DNA of 64,000 nt, from assembly GCA_023014335.1 (NCBI GenBank), contig JAECYW010000001.1, forward strand, positions 1,860,001 to 1,924,000. The letters run 5' to 3'. Position numbers and translations under genes: made by a program. The first letter of the stretch is position 1. Every line of letters begins with the position of its first letter. Shown here piece by piece: positions 1 to 12,034 of the stretch. The DNA is from Galerina marginata. Lineage: Eukaryota > Basidiomycota > Agaricomycetes > Agaricales > Galerinaceae. The notes beneath the pieces are model-generated. The model was not told the origin of the DNA, searched no databases, and saw only the letters and a program-made list of their open reading frames with translations.

Positions 1-604
1 AATCCGCTGACCCATTTCTGCGATCTTGGTATGCAATTGTGATGTATCCGCAAGAACGAACCTTTGCCCGGGCCAATGGTGGAGGTAAGATGCCAGGCAT
101 ATTCAACGTAAAATCAACTCACCTGGTTCCCTGGCCAGTCGACAAGCTTCCATTTGGACATATCGAAGGGCAACCTCGCCGAACTGAAAACAATCAGAAT
201 TGGAGCAAGAGCAGGTGTACGGGCTAGTCAGTACCACAAGAGCTACATGGTAGTTTCTTGTCACATTTAAGTTTTAATCTGGGCATTGGTGGATGGTATC
301 AGACTCGAAACGACGACGCAGAAGGGATGTTGTGCACTCACCGCCGGCATTCCGCACAAGAAATCTGCACGGGTAATTCAATTAGGACATTCGAGATGAT
401 ATCAGGGCGACATACCTCTCCTCGGGCTCTCCTAGAATCAATCTCCTCCTCGCTAGTAAGCTTCCTGTTCGTTCGTCGCACCACAGGGTTGTGAGATGGA
501 TCCACTGGCATACTTATCACAGAGTCAAGGGCAGAGAAGGCTGAGCCGGAAGGCCACACCACAGAGTGCCCGGACGGACCGACGGCCGGTTGCTTAAATG
601 TCAT
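1..604 (-). CDS. Zn(2)Cys(6) fungal transcription factor, N-terminal part (cut by window edge)
   Basis: Only the 5' part of the gene is present; it runs off the left edge. The ATG is at 602-604. After a Ser/Pro-rich leader and a basic stretch (RRTNRKLTSEEE), an intron of about 50 nt starting near 415 joins to ISCAECRR, a second intron to LKLKCDKKLPCSSC, and a third to VRRGCPSICPNG. Joined, these give the C-x2-C-x6-C-x5-C-x2-C binuclear zinc cluster with its basic loop, followed by FVLADTSQLHTKIAEMGQRI, which looks like the start of the linker/coiled-coil dimerisation segment. The family binds DNA as a dimer in the nucleus. The effector domain lies outside the window, so no target pathway can be given. 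It is divergent from the secreted protein gene at 921. Confidence 0.85.
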
Positions 605-920
605 CTCGTCGATCCCGATCGTTTATGTCCCTTCAAAATCTTGGAAAGCTCCTGCAAAGCCAGGGAATTTATATCCACCGTTGCAAACGATAATTTAACT
701 ACATATCTAACATGACATCCGCTTATCATTACCACTACAGCTACAGCAGAAAAACGTTGAACGCGATCGAGCATGAACGCGTATATTTCTTTGATATTTC
801 TATTTCTGGAATATCTTTAGCGCACGGCGAGTTCTTCTCTCTGTCCTCAACTGTCGTGTTATTCGTTCCCTACAGAGTCATACTCATTCCCGCCTTGATT
901 GTTTTCTCGACGCTCATAAG
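605..920. promoter_or_regulatory. Divergent intergenic region, Zn2Cys6 regulator / secreted DPBB protein
   Basis: About 316 bp between two divergent start codons. An open frame from 712 is not supported because it has no recognisable content and overlaps the start region of the next gene. No specific binding site was identified. Confidence 0.4.
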
Positions 921-1854
921 ATGGGAGGTTTCAAAGCGGGATTCTTTGCTTTTATTGCCATGTTTTTTCCCATTCTTGTATCTGCTCACCATGCGACCTC
1001 TGCGAGGGCAATAGCGGAAAGCAAATACAGCACGGCCCATTCACTCGGAGACAACTATGACTTCGACCCTCGGGACGGGTGGCAGAGCGTCAACGCGACA
1101 AACTTGGAATATAAGTACCGACGCCAGTTGGGACGTGACTTCAGTGATAACGACATGGAGGGTGGTTCAAACCACAGAAGGTCATCGCAGAGTAAAGGCA
1201 AACCAGGGATAGGCGGCACAATCAGCGGAGTCCTTGGAAGCGTCATCCAAGGGCTAAAGGGAATCGGCAAGTCCGAACCTGTCACTATTACATGGTAAGC
1301 CGCAGTCCGACCCAAGGGCCTGTCGAGCTTGGCTGAGTGAAACTTTAGGTATACTGGTCAGGACCTGAAAAACCCCAGTTGTTGGGCCGATGGAAATTGG
1401 GCACCCACAGTACGGACTACAGGGATTTTGTCTATATGCCTTCGTGCTAATGTTGAATTTAGGACCAATCTTTTGCGTGTGCATTGACGATGGAAGGATG
1501 GACGACTCGCCCAAAATGCTTCAAATTCTTAGAAGGTTAGTTTTAATGTAATCTGTCTTCAACTTATACTCACCTATACTATTCGATATAGTTTGCCAAT
1601 CGCCTAAGAAATGTGTGTTCGTCCGTGTCGTGGATACTTGCGCAGGCTGCGCCCCAGGGTCCAAGCATATAGATTTGACACGGGCAGCATTTGGCCAACT
1701 TGCAGACTACGATGTTGGCGTACTCAAGGTCCAGTTTAGGCCAGCGACCGACCCACACGGGTGGTAAGGATTAAACATGTCAGCATAACTCACAATACTA
1801 AATCTCTTTAACAGGCATGAGGCACTCTGGGGTCCCAAGGTGAATAAAAAATGA
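921..1854 (+). CDS. Small secreted RlpA-like double-psi beta-barrel protein
   Basis: The ATG at 921 opens a hydrophobic signal peptide (FKAGFFAFIAMFFPILVSA), then a polar, Ser/Gly-rich spacer of about 100 residues. The conserved domain is spread over four further short exons: WYTGQDLKNPSCWADGNW, then a Cys-containing middle, then CVFVRVVDTCAGC and HIDLTRAAFGQLADYDVG. The VRVVDTCAGC...DLT..AF..L signature is that of the RlpA-like/barwin-expansin double-psi beta-barrel family, which in fungi is secreted and often linked to the cell wall or plant contact. The last intron (from 1763, GTAAGG, to an AG at 1814) replaces an earlier apparent TAA at 1765 and gives a Trp-rich tail ending in TGA at 1852-1854. 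If that intron is retained, the protein ends 13 residues earlier. Enzymatic activity is not implied. Confidence 0.8.
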
Positions 1855-1990
1855 GATATTAACAAAAACGGAGGCCTTTATCATCGTTGGTCCGTGCTGC
1901 AGTGAAATAGGTGATTTAGATTTGTATTAACACGAAAACGCAGTTTTGTACGCACCTACTGTACGACTAGACACTACCCCTTTATACTAG

Positions 1991-4900
1991 TTACGCCTTG
2001 AGATTGACTCTCTTGCGCTTTTTGCCGTCAGCTATTCTCGCTTTCATTTTTTCCTCATCCATATCTTCTTCTTCGTAGAACTGCGCCGTTCTTTCGGAGT
2101 CATTCTTCCGGCGAATGAACTGCAGGGCAGCTAGGTTATAACCGATAACATTTTTTTGCTTTTGTAAAGCAAGGCGCAGGTGTTTGCGAAGAGGAATCAA
2201 GGTTGTCCTCATTATACGGTTGGCAACAATCTGGCGGTGATGTGTTTTAAGGAGGAAAAATATCATCCGCGATACTAGCGTGATGTTCCATCCCTTGGAG
2301 GAGTCAGGTTGAGAGTGAGATTGAGTAATAGTAGACTTCACCTTTTGTGCCCAAATATTTAAATATGCCATGAGTGAAACCACCTTTGCCGAAGGACAGC
2401 ACCAGGAGCGCATCTTGCAGTGCCGTACTGGGCACCTTTTCAACGACTCTGAGTACGTAAGCCTCCGGTTCCAGGTCATAAGCTGCTAGTACTGGGTTTC
2501 TGGCGGGGGGCTGCATTCGCATCGCGTCGTTCTCTGAGAGGCGAGCCATTGCTTCTTCGTATTCCCTCATTGTTTCCCGTTCCGTATCGGCTAAGTCGAG
2601 AGCCTCCATGATACGTTCTCCTGCCATCAGAGTCTCAGTAGTTTGCTTCGTGACACCTGCCGCCTCTGCCTCGGAGGTGCCGTTTACTGGTCCTCCTTCC
2701 GCTCCACTTCCGATGGGTGCGTCGACGCGATTCAAAGAGTCGGCAATTCCACTTTCATAGAGTTTTTCTAGCTCCTTTTCCCGCTCTTCTTCCAAGAATA
2801 ACTATACAGGAAATTGATGCAACCTTAACATAGACATTTGAATAGTTAAGCTCACTGGTTCGTCGAGCTTCTCCCAAACCCGTATCGATTTGTCGTGTGA
2901 GCCAGTGACAACAAAGTTGCTATGATGGCTCAAAGCTAAGGCCCATATTTCGCCATGGTGACCTTCAAGCTTCTGTATTCCTTCAAACTGCAATCATCTT
3001 AGTTTCAAATAAGTGGGCCCGCAGGAAGTATTTACAAACCTTGTCACCGTCCCAGTATTTGAGCATTTTGTCTTTGCTAACAGTCCAGAAATAGTGAGAG
3101 TCCTTTTCAAATGCAACCTGCATGACACTTTCTTCGTGGGCAAAAATAGACTTATGACAATCCCCGAAGTCGAGGCCCCAGATTTTAACATTTTTGTCGG
3201 CTGAACACGTTACTATCAATTTGGAGTCATCTGAGATGTCCATAGCAAGAACTGGTAGCTGTAGCAGCTGTCAGCCGTCTGTCTGCGAGGTTGAATAGGC
3301 GCTCTTACTTTGTGACCGTATAGCGACAAAAAAAACTTTAGGGTATCTTGATAAAAGACTTTCACGGTCGAATCTAAGAGGGCTATAGCAAGGAGTTTGG
3401 TGTTGGGACTGTATCTTACTGCCAATACGTCGTCGGACATTTTCAAAGTGCGGATGTGAACCAATGAAAGGAGTTTCCCACTTTGCACCTAGTTGTGACC
3501 GAATAAGCACTGACGATAAATAGAGGTGGTGAGGCACTGACACTCTCGTCAGTAGCATCCTTGTACTCTAGGGCCCAGAATTTGACGTCTTTGTCCGCGC
3601 TTCCGGTTACTAGAGCTTGCCCGTCAATCCGCATGTGCATGGACCAAACCGTCCCATTGTGTGCTTTGATGGTGTCAATGAGAGTGGAGGATGAGATATC
3701 GTAAATCAAAATTTCGCCTGACTTTGTTCCTACAGCGATCTATGGGACATGGTTTCAAACTGATTATAAGGTGGGAAGTGGAATCTGACTAACATGTCGA
3801 TCGCCAGGAAGGAAAGTGCTACATATGGCGTAGCCGCACTCTATGGTGCGAATACACCGAGTGGTTTTCATGTTCCATATCTTTAATGAGCCTTGAAGAA
3901 TACTTAACCGTGGTTGGGAATATAGACTACTCGTCCACGTACCGTTGGATGCAGAGGCCAGTATCTGGTCATCTGAGCTAAGACACAGTGTACGGACGTC
4001 AGTCCTATGTCCAGGGAAGTCAACTGAATAACTTCGTGTAGCTTCTGGCGACTCTTCCTTGGACTTTGTGGGCTGAGGTATACTGTATACCTCGATCGCA
4101 TTTGAGGATAGCGCTATGAATAGCTTTGAGAAAGGCACTGAATTTAATTTGAGTAAGTCTCAGGAGAACTGTATAACTTACCTGGGCAATACCCTTAGAA
4201 TTCGGTTGGCTGGTGCCAAAATCAAAGGACCTGATCTTCCCGCTTGCCCGAACCACGAGATGGGGAGTAAAAAAGTCGACCAGACTGCTTTCCGTCGCTT
4301 TGACGTTGTCACTCCTCGTCCTCTTCGTCTTGGAATCTTGTGCTTTCACCTTGCTCTTGATGTTTTTTCTCCTTGGCGCGCTTCTTCCGCCTTGCCCGTT
4401 TTTTCCTGACTTCTTCTTCTGTTCGGATGCGGAAAATTTCGACAGATCGATCGTGCGATTGAATAGCAAGATAAGGGTGTGTTGGATGGAATTGTATTTG
4501 AGAAACTCTATGTTTCGAGGCAAGAGGAAGGGTTGATAAAGGGTATAACATTTTGGCAACCTAGTAATAAGTAGGCTTAAACTCTGGGGAAATGACGGGA
4601 CTAAAAAAAATACCTCTCCTGTTTCCGTTTCCTTGAGGCCTTCCTTGAGTGCTTCACGATCGATTTTCCAAGCCTTAAGTTCTCCGTCACCACTGCCAGT
4701 AAACACTAGGTCCTGTTTCCTATTGATAGTCAGTGACCAGATCTCAGCGCGGTGCGCAACGATTGTCTGGACGCAATGCTGGGTCGAAAGATCCCATACT
4801 TTCATAAATGTGTCTTTTGATGAAGTGAGGAGCAGCCCTGGTGCTGCGGTCGTCGATGTGGATGGTTGGTCCTCGGGCAGAGAAAGAAATTCGATAGCGG

Positions 4901-5491
4901 TGATTTGGTCCCGATGCCCGCGAAGACTGTTCCAGAGTTACGATCAATTAGTAGCATGGGAGTTTTGTTAATGGGTACCGATATAAACCAGCTTCTGCAA
5001 CAACATCCCAAAGAATTATGTCTGTATCCTGAGATCCTGATGCGAGACGGGTGCCGTTTTCGTCGAAAGCCAGAGCAGTAATAGCTTTTTTGTGACCATT
5101 GAAGGTAGTCAAGACGGCACCAGCTGCAGCATTCCATAAACGGACCGAGCCGTCTGCATAACCAACCGCAAAGGAGGCAGGATTGGGAGATTGTATGATA
5201 CAAGTAACTTCTTCTCTGTGCCCTGTTTCATGCCACATAGCAATCTACTTTTCGAGTTAGAAAAACCACAGTAAAATTCAAGGTAACCTCACCATTTCTC
5301 CTTTCTTCACGTCCCACACCAACACATCTTCCAAAGCCGGCACATAAGCTAATTTGCCGTCGAAAATTGAGTTGGAAGACGAGCTGCAGACAATCCCAAA
5401 AGCCTGTTGATCTAGTGTGAGGACTTTGCTTAAGTTCAAAATCCCAAACACATACCTGTGTAGCTCCATGCTTTAGATAGCTCTGCACCAT
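1991..5491 (-). CDS. UTP12: UTP12/DIP2 (WDR3), U3 snoRNP tandem WD40 protein
   Basis: Starts at 5491 with [12 protein letters not shown] spliced to [15 protein letters not shown], the typical N-terminus of UTP12. About 13 WD-type repeats follow over many exons (for example [43 protein letters not shown]). A Lys/Arg-rich segment lies near 4300-4420. The C-terminal Utp12 domain contains [20 protein letters not shown] and a basic tail. The family assembles in the UtpB module of the SSU processome for 18S rRNA maturation in the nucleolus. One frame change is needed near 2376-2395, where the frame must move to give [13 protein letters not shown] second near 4300 may be a 52-nt intron instead. It shares a 162-bp promoter region with the aminopeptidase gene. 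Confidence 0.93.
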
Positions 5492-5653
5492 TTGAGGCTG
5501 AAATCGTCAACCTTGGCCTTGGGGGACCCAAAAGTGGCAAAGAAAGTTTTGGTACCAGAAATAGCTCGCTCACGTGATTTTCTCTTCCACGCTACAGATC
5601 TACGGGCCGGGCTGTATAACTTTGGCAATGTGACAATTCTCCTTCTTTCTTTT
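5492..5653. promoter_or_regulatory. Divergent promoter UTP12 / M18 aminopeptidase
   Basis: 162 bp separate the two start codons. The frame from 5492 into the aminopeptidase is open, but the first ATG matching the family N-terminus is at 5654. No TATA-like element was confirmed. Confidence 0.4.
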
Positions 5654-7458
5654 ATGACCATGATGCTCTATCCTGCCAGCCCAGAAGCTGCTACTCGCTT
5701 TCTAAAGTTCGTCAATGCGTCCCCGACCCCCTTCCATGCTGTTCAAAATGCAACACTTCGTCTAGAAAAGGCTGGTTTCCAGAAGGTATGCACTTATTCA
5801 ACCTGCCCAGAAAGATCCCTCATTTACCTATCTCACGCAGATTAGAGAAAAGGATAATTGGGAAAATACTATTCAACCAGGAGGAAAGTATTATTTTACA
5901 AGGTATATCCCAATGCCTTGTGTATTTGCTATCGCTCATCACATCAACCAGGAATCAAGCCGCATTGGTCGCCTTTACACTACCTCAGAAGTGGAAACAA
6001 GGGGCTGGGCTCAGTATAGTCGCTACCCATGTAGATAGCCCAAACTTAAAGGTAGGTTATCGCTTATCTTGCCATTATAAGGGCGTAACCCTCTCTAGGT
6101 TCGTCCTATTTCCAAACGCACCAAATCTGCATACCTCCAAGTTGGAGTAGAGACATATGGAGGTGGTATTTGGCATTCTTGGCTAGATCGCGACCTCTCT
6201 CTTGCCGGGAGGGTTGTTATTGCCGAGAAGGGCGGTAACTTCAATTCTAAACTAGTCAAGATTGATCGACCCCTCCTGCGTATTCCGACACTTGCGATTC
6301 ACTGTCAGTCCTTTCTCACTATCTCGTGCCCGAGTCTTGACCAACGCCTGCTTTTTACAGTGGACAGGAATGTCAACGAAAACTTCAAATTTAACCAAGA
6401 GACGGAATTCGTTCCGATTCTTGGGTTAATAGAATCGCAACTAAATGCACCGCCCCTTAAATCGGAATCCGATTCTGATAAAGAGGACAAAGGCCCAACA
6501 AGACCGAAAGTCGCATCTAGTATTCAGGAAAACCATCACCCAGCTCTTTTATCGCTGTTATCAGGTGAACTATCTGTGGCACCTGAGGAAATTTACGATT
6601 TTGAACTGTAGGTCTTCATGGAATTTCAACTTGACATGTTCTGATAAACACTGCCAGTTCGTTGTATGACACCCAACCCGCCTCTCTTGGAGGCATCAAC
6701 AATGAGTTTATATTCAGCCCCCGGATGGACAACCTTGTTTCCTCGTAAGACTATTTTTTAATACCTTCTTTCCTGAGTACTCAATCTGGAAAGGTTTTGT
6801 GCCGTTGAAGCTCTTGCCGAAAGTGTTGCGTCACAATACTTCCCGTCTTTAGAGGGTAATGTAAACTGCATTGCTCTTTTCAATCACGAGGAGATTGGTA
6901 GTGTATCTACCTCCGGAGCAGGAATCCAGTCTCATTCCATCTCTTCTTAACCGGCTCTCCCCCTACTCCTTCATCCTTGGCTCAATCGATCACTCGCTCC
7001 TTCTTGATCTCTGCCGACATGGGCCACGCATTACATCCTAGCTATACATCGAAGCATGAGGAAAAGCACAAGCCCATTATGAATGGAGGAATCGTGATCA
7101 AGACTAATGCCAAGCAGAGATATGCCACTGATGCCATTTCAACATTCATTGTCAAGCAACTCGTAGAGCGCAAGGGTGGCAAGGTCCAAGAGTTTGAGGC
7201 CCGCAACGATATGTCAGTATCAGAATTTCTCATATGTTGCCTCCTTTTCTCAGTAATCAATTCAGGCCATGCGGTTCGACAGTAGGACCAATGCTGTCCA
7301 AGATTGGTATCCGCACAGTTGATGTTGGAAATGCCATGTTATCCATGCACTCTATCAGAGAAACAGCTGGGTCACAAGATGTGCAAAGTGCTATTGACTT
7401 GTTCAGCGCCTTCTTTGAAGGATTCTGTGCTCTTGATAAAACCCTCACAGTTGATTGA
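5654..7458 (+). CDS. Aspartyl aminopeptidase, peptidase family M18 (with two apparent 1-nt insertions)
   Basis: The ATG at 5654 gives MTMMLYPASPEAATRFLKF and the SPTPFHAV motif typical of M18 enzymes, which cut N-terminal Asp/Glu from peptides and act as large metal-dependent oligomers. Other visible motifs are THVDSPNLK (metal-binding His/Asp), CIALFNHEEIGS (metal/catalytic Glu pair), ISADMGHALHP (metal Asp/His), GGIVIKTNAKQRYATDA, and CGSTVGP near the end. Introns are short. In the most conserved part the frame moves twice: near 6916-6922 (SVSTSGA to ESSLIPS) and near 6957-6968 (LNRLSP to SLAQSIT). Both repairs remove one base. The three protein segments are otherwise intact, so assembly errors are more likely than a dead gene. 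Confidence 0.9.
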
Positions 7459-7589
7459 TGCTGCCTCCTAGCTTATATCATGGTCAATGGAGATAGGATT
7501 AAGGTATAAATACAATGTCATCTAAAGCTGTAAAATACTTTTGGTGAATGCAAAAAGAGATTTGCAGCAAATTGACAAGGGTTTCCCTA

Positions 7590-8791
7590 TTACCGTTTTG
7601 TGCGCTTGGTGGGTAGTTCAGAAAACCTCGAGTTTGAGAGAACACTACGCTTTTTAGCAGTTCGAGTGTAGTGTGTGAGGACCCATTCTCTCTCCGCCTC
7701 ACTCTGTTCAATCGTTCCTTGTCGGATCTCATATGCTTTTTAAAATTAAAAGTCAGCCCGGGCTTCGAAGCAATATGTAAGAAACGACGGACGCTTCATT
7801 TCGAAACGAGGGCCCACTTCGGCCAGTTGGACATCTCGACCAGCTTTCACGAAAACATGATGCCTAATATCCATTAGAAAAGGTGATGAAAAAAAAAAAC
7901 ACAAATATCCAATAAATACCGGAAGGAAATAAAATCGTCTTCGTTTGCAAAAGTCATTACACGCTTGCTATCCTCTTTCGGAACGGGGAACAAATATTTG
8001 AGGACGTCACGAACGCGTTCTCCCAGTTTTGAGCTGAAATTCTCGAATATGAGGTGGGGGTATTGCTCGGAAACTGTTGAGTTTTTGTACGTTCCAATGT
8101 CGTGTCGAAGAGCAACATTGTTGAGGGTGAAGTAAACAGTTGGGCCATGAGGGAAATGCGACACGATGAGAGCATCAGGTGTACCGCGGTGCTCGTGAAC
8201 GACAATCAAATCTGTAACATCGTTTGCTCTGCAGGCTTCCGCAAGTTCTTTGACAACGTAATTTCCTCGGTTAATACGATGCGAGTTTGGGAAAACGAGC
8301 CTCATTTCCTAGAAACGAAACATCAGGAATCAGGATCGTCATTTAGAGAGCGCGAGGCGATAATGACGGTTAGCGCACTTTGGAGAACTGCAGCAGCTTT
8401 GAACTGGGATCTCGAGAAGTAGTGATGACAATTTTCGGATCCTGTACACCAGCACGAGAATATTCATTGTCAATGTGTGTTGTTGGGTCTGCGACGGGAT
8501 ATTAAGCTTCAATACAATAACGAAGGCATATGAAAAGAGGACCCACCAGCTTGGGCTTCGTCGAATGCAAGATCCTTCCCTAAGCTCTTCGCACTATTCT
8601 TTAGCTCCGTAGGCAAAGCCTTTCCGCTCGCCAAACTCTCCTTCAATTGTTGTTTTCGTTCATATGTTTGCCGTTCTTGTGCTTCCAACGATTTTGCATA
8701 GACATACTGTCGACGCTCACGAACCTGTTTTCTCAGCTAAATTCCAGACCGTCAGAAACAAGCAATGATCCTAGGTGCTGATCCATACCAT
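7590..8791 (-). CDS. IMP4: IMP4, U3 snoRNP Brix-domain protein
   Basis: The start codon (8789-8791) is followed at once by a 52-nt intron (GTATGG...TTTAG), so the first coding exon is only ATG. The next exon gives [20 protein letters not shown], the IMP4 N-terminus. The Brix domain includes [83 protein letters not shown], and a basic C-terminus ending KRTKR with TAA at 7590-7592. The splice before PYEIRQG joins AAG C to CA TAT. IMP4 holds U3 snoRNA on the pre-rRNA in the SSU processome. UTP12, from the same complex, lies two genes away. Confidence in the family is high; exon borders at the middle introns are by eye. Confidence 0.93.
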
Positions 8792-9206
8792 AGTGGAAGA
8801 AATGGAAATCTAGTCGTGCCTCGGTCGTCGGTCAAACGGATTCAAACCTCAAGAAATTACTCGTGACACAAGTATATATTGTCACAAACATGATCATTGC
8901 TTTTATGATTAAACCATCTTTGATTTAGAGTGCATATGGCATGAAATCCAGTCTTCCAAATGCTGTCTATTGACTGTGGTATAAATCCCTACAGTAATAG
9001 CAGATGGTTGGTGGCACGGAACCAGAAATGGCACTCCACGGTTTGCTAGCCTCTGATGATTCTGACCATGAAATTCAAATAACATTAATGCACTTGCAAT
9101 AAAATAAAGCAGAAACTCTAGCAAGCATTGACATCATGCGGAAGACAGGTTATCTACTGGAGGATCCGGTACATCCTATAATTCACACATATCCGACCAT
9201 AAACAT
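8792..9206. other. Intergenic, IMP4 5' side to ATE1 3' end
   Basis: 415 bp, AT-rich. A 71-codon frame on the minus strand (8909-9124) has no recognisable content and no splice context; I treat it as noncoding. It should hold the ATE1 terminator and the IMP4 promoter. Confidence 0.4.
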
Positions 9207-11099
9207 TTATAGAGCGAAGACAATTTCTTTTGCTAAATTATCCCCAAGTCCATGAACACAGGTTCCTAGTTCGTTGCACACTTGTCGGAAAGAAAGGTAG
9301 GCAGTTTCCTATAATCCATAACATGAAGATGGACAGCTGGTATGCGGAAATACTGATAGCCTTGCCTTGATAGGTTTTGCGACAATATCACCATTTTCAA
9401 TCCGAGCCAGAACCTTGATGTCATTGAAATGCTCAGAAGTAGGCGATGTCGGTCCAGGTGTCTCTAAGATGAGGTCTTCTTTACATTCAGAAGGGTTTCA
9501 AGGTGTAATAAATTTATTACTTACCAATGTCTTCGTCATCAGTTACTCGACTGAGCAGGTTGGGAGAAACAAGCATATCTATGCTTTTCTAGAAGGGGAA
9601 CACAAGTCTCCAGAGGGAACCAGTCATAAGTTTCCTAGAAAGCAGGTGAATGAAATGCAATTCCCGGAGGCAGAAAAGAATTACTGGGTCTGCGAGGTAC
9701 GATGGTGAGTAATCTCCTTTGTACCTCATCTTCTGACAGGAATAAATGTAGAAACCTAACAACATCCCGTCAACAAGAATATTGAAAATGGGATAAGCAG
9801 CATACCCATATACAGGCTTCCCATTCCAGGTGCGCCAGCTTCTCTCATCTCACGAGCCAATGAGACCTCACGTAGTGCACTAAGCTGCAATAATAATATT
9901 CGACTGAGATAAAGAAAATGTAGCAAGTGTGGACGAACTTTTCCTAATGAGAACCGGTCCCAAGTGTTGTCATACATGAAATAGACGCTGGAAACACAAT
10001 TCGGCAGGATATCCAGGACGCCTATTGCAATTAGGCGTCCATCAAGCTTGTATAACTGATGGTATGAACCATAGTTGACTGGCAAATGACTCGGAGGGGG
10101 AGAAGGGTACGAGATAGCTTCCGTCTATGAATGTACAATTAAAATGAGTATTCAGAGGTCAACCTGAGGCACACCTGCAGAGGAGAATCTACAAGAAATC
10201 TTTTAAACCCTGTAGGATTGTTCCTTTTGTCATTATGAATTTCTGATTGATACTTTTTATAGAGGGCAAATTTCTCGGGAGTGTAAGAGGCAGGCTCCAG
10301 GATTGTCTGTTTGGGAAGCATCAGTAAGGCGCAACATTTCAACCTTAAACTCACTTCAAACAGGTGAGAAGGTTCTTTGTCTGTTAGAAAGCTGATCTCA
10401 GATTCGTGGATGGCAGCTGAAAGTGATGTGAATGGGGCTGATTTGTGAGATTTTGATTTTGACTTCTGCGGTACAGTGCTATAAATCGAATTCAGAGACG
10501 GAACAGTGTGCAGCTTAAGAACGAACTCACTCGGTTTCTTCGACATCCATTGCGTCCAATTCCCCTTGTAAGACAAAACGATTCCAGCTGCCGAATGTTA
10601 TAGGACGCGAATAACACTGAAGTCAGATGTACTCACCGATTTAGAAGTTTACGCTGACTTCTGGAGGGTTTGAATGCCGTGGCGTCTAACCTTCAGCAAT
10701 TTTCAATGATTTGATTCAAGAAATAAATAAATCCGCTACTTGATCGGGTATTGTGGGCAACATGATATCTTCAAGTTGGGTTTATAGCAATATGTTCCTT
10801 CGGCGATCTGACATCAGGCTGTGAGAGCGCTTCGGATAAGATACTGATTTACCAGAGCGACGCCAGCCTCGGTCAATCATCTTCTGGTAAGCCTATTTCA
10901 AATCACCTCAGAACAATCAATCGAGAAGGTAAGGAGTAGCATGGCGCACTGAACATGATAGCTTAATCGCCTCTACAGTTGCTGAATGATAACTCGTTGC
11001 TTTTTCGTTCCGTTGGCCTGGAGGTGAGCAATATCCACAAATCGTGGCGCCTGAGGTTGATGGAATGACAATGTTATCGATGTCTTCAACAAGTGACAT
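9207..11099 (-). CDS. ATE1: Arginyl-tRNA--protein transferase ATE1
   Basis: Starts at 11099. The N-terminal zinc/heme-type Cys region is present: ATICGYCSPPGQR, MIDRGWRRSG, then YCYKPNLKISCCPQYPI and RLDATAFKPSRSQRK. The C-terminal GNAT-like half shows YTPEKFALYKKYQ, VNYGSYHQLYKLDGRLIAIG, VLDILPNCVSSVYF, GFYIYSCQKMRYKGDYSPSY and the end ETAYLSFRQVCNELG. ATE1 transfers Arg to N-terminal Asp/Glu in the N-degron pathway. Near 9553-9559 the frame moves by one base between ACFSQP and VTDDEDI. The last intron can be read as GC-AG (after PIK) or as a GTATTT donor seven codons later. Stop at 9207-9209. Confidence 0.92.
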
Positions 11100-12034
11100 G
11101 GCGAACAAATTCAACGGAGGTGTTTGATGGTCGTGGTTCAATTAATGATGACTTTGGCGCCGTTCCCAACACCGTGACCGGCCCGACTTGAATGAACGAG
11201 TTTCCCTAGTTTCCTCCTGTAGGCTGCAGCAACTCGCAATCCCGAAACAATCCACCACAACCTCACAGCTTACCTCTAAGCAATTTACTATGCCGGATGT
11301 TCCATATCGTTGCAATGCTTACTGCCAAATATCCCAAAAAAGACACTTTAATTCCCCTTCGTCGCCTCCATATTGTATTGTACATTCTTCCGGTATTTAG
11401 TGGCCAAATCCGCTGCAATCTTCACCGACGCGTTTGCTCGCAGAATTTCCTTTTTAAAAGCATGCGTTAGGAGAGGAAGACGTCGATAGATGAGGAAAGG
11501 ATCGGTGGACTGTTTTTCTGACCTCGAGGCAGTGATTAAGTTCCAAGATCATTTCGGTGCATTTCGACTGTTCATGGGTTGATGCTCAGCAGGGAAGGAT
11601 GAAATTAAAATGCAGCCCTTACTGTATTTTTCAAAATTCGTTCAAGGAGAACAGCTTGACGCTCTGCGTGTGGGTTCTCCATGATGGGAGTCAAAGGTTG
11701 ATTGTTGAACGTCGTGACGCGTGCTTGAACGCGTTATGTCACGCGACTTGAAGCAAAGAAATTAAAGATGAGGCCCGAGGGTCCGCTGAACTACTTGCAT
11801 CTCAAACGATTACCTGGAAAGTGATGCCAGGACCGAACGAAAACGTTACTTAACTATGGACAGTAAGTCTAATACGGGTTCAACAATGTGCATTGGAAGC
11901 CGAAAAGTTGGAATTGGAATGCATGTGTGGGGTATGATTGAATGCTAGAACTCGAAGATTAGAAGAAGATTGCCAAAAGAAAAGAAAGAAGAAGAAAAAA
12001 AGACAATCGAAGAGTACAAATTGCCGTGCACGAC
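11100..12034. other. Long intergenic region without recognised gene
   Basis: About 935 bp upstream of ATE1 and downstream of the PROPPIN gene. Short open frames on both strands (for example 11188-11400 and 11557-11751 plus) have no family features. A purine-rich A/G tract lies around 11972-12002. Nothing else was seen. Confidence 0.4.

Noticed and set aside
3904..4101. Separate small gene on the minus strand inside UTP12
   Set aside because: It is an out-of-frame reading of the UTP12 exon [19 protein letters not shown] region and has no features of its own.
6861..6990. M18 aminopeptidase as a pseudogene
   Set aside because: Segments before and after both breaks are fully conserved and the same kind of one-base break occurs in genes that must work, so an indel artefact is more likely.
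9367..9708. Plus-strand open frame of 113 codons
   Set aside because: It begins at TTG and is antisense to the ATE1 C-terminal exons, whose minus-strand motifs are clear.
11972..12002. Purine-rich tract as poly(A)/retroposon tail
   Set aside because: No target-site duplication or adjoining reverse-transcribed gene was seen; it is a simple A/G-rich stretch.
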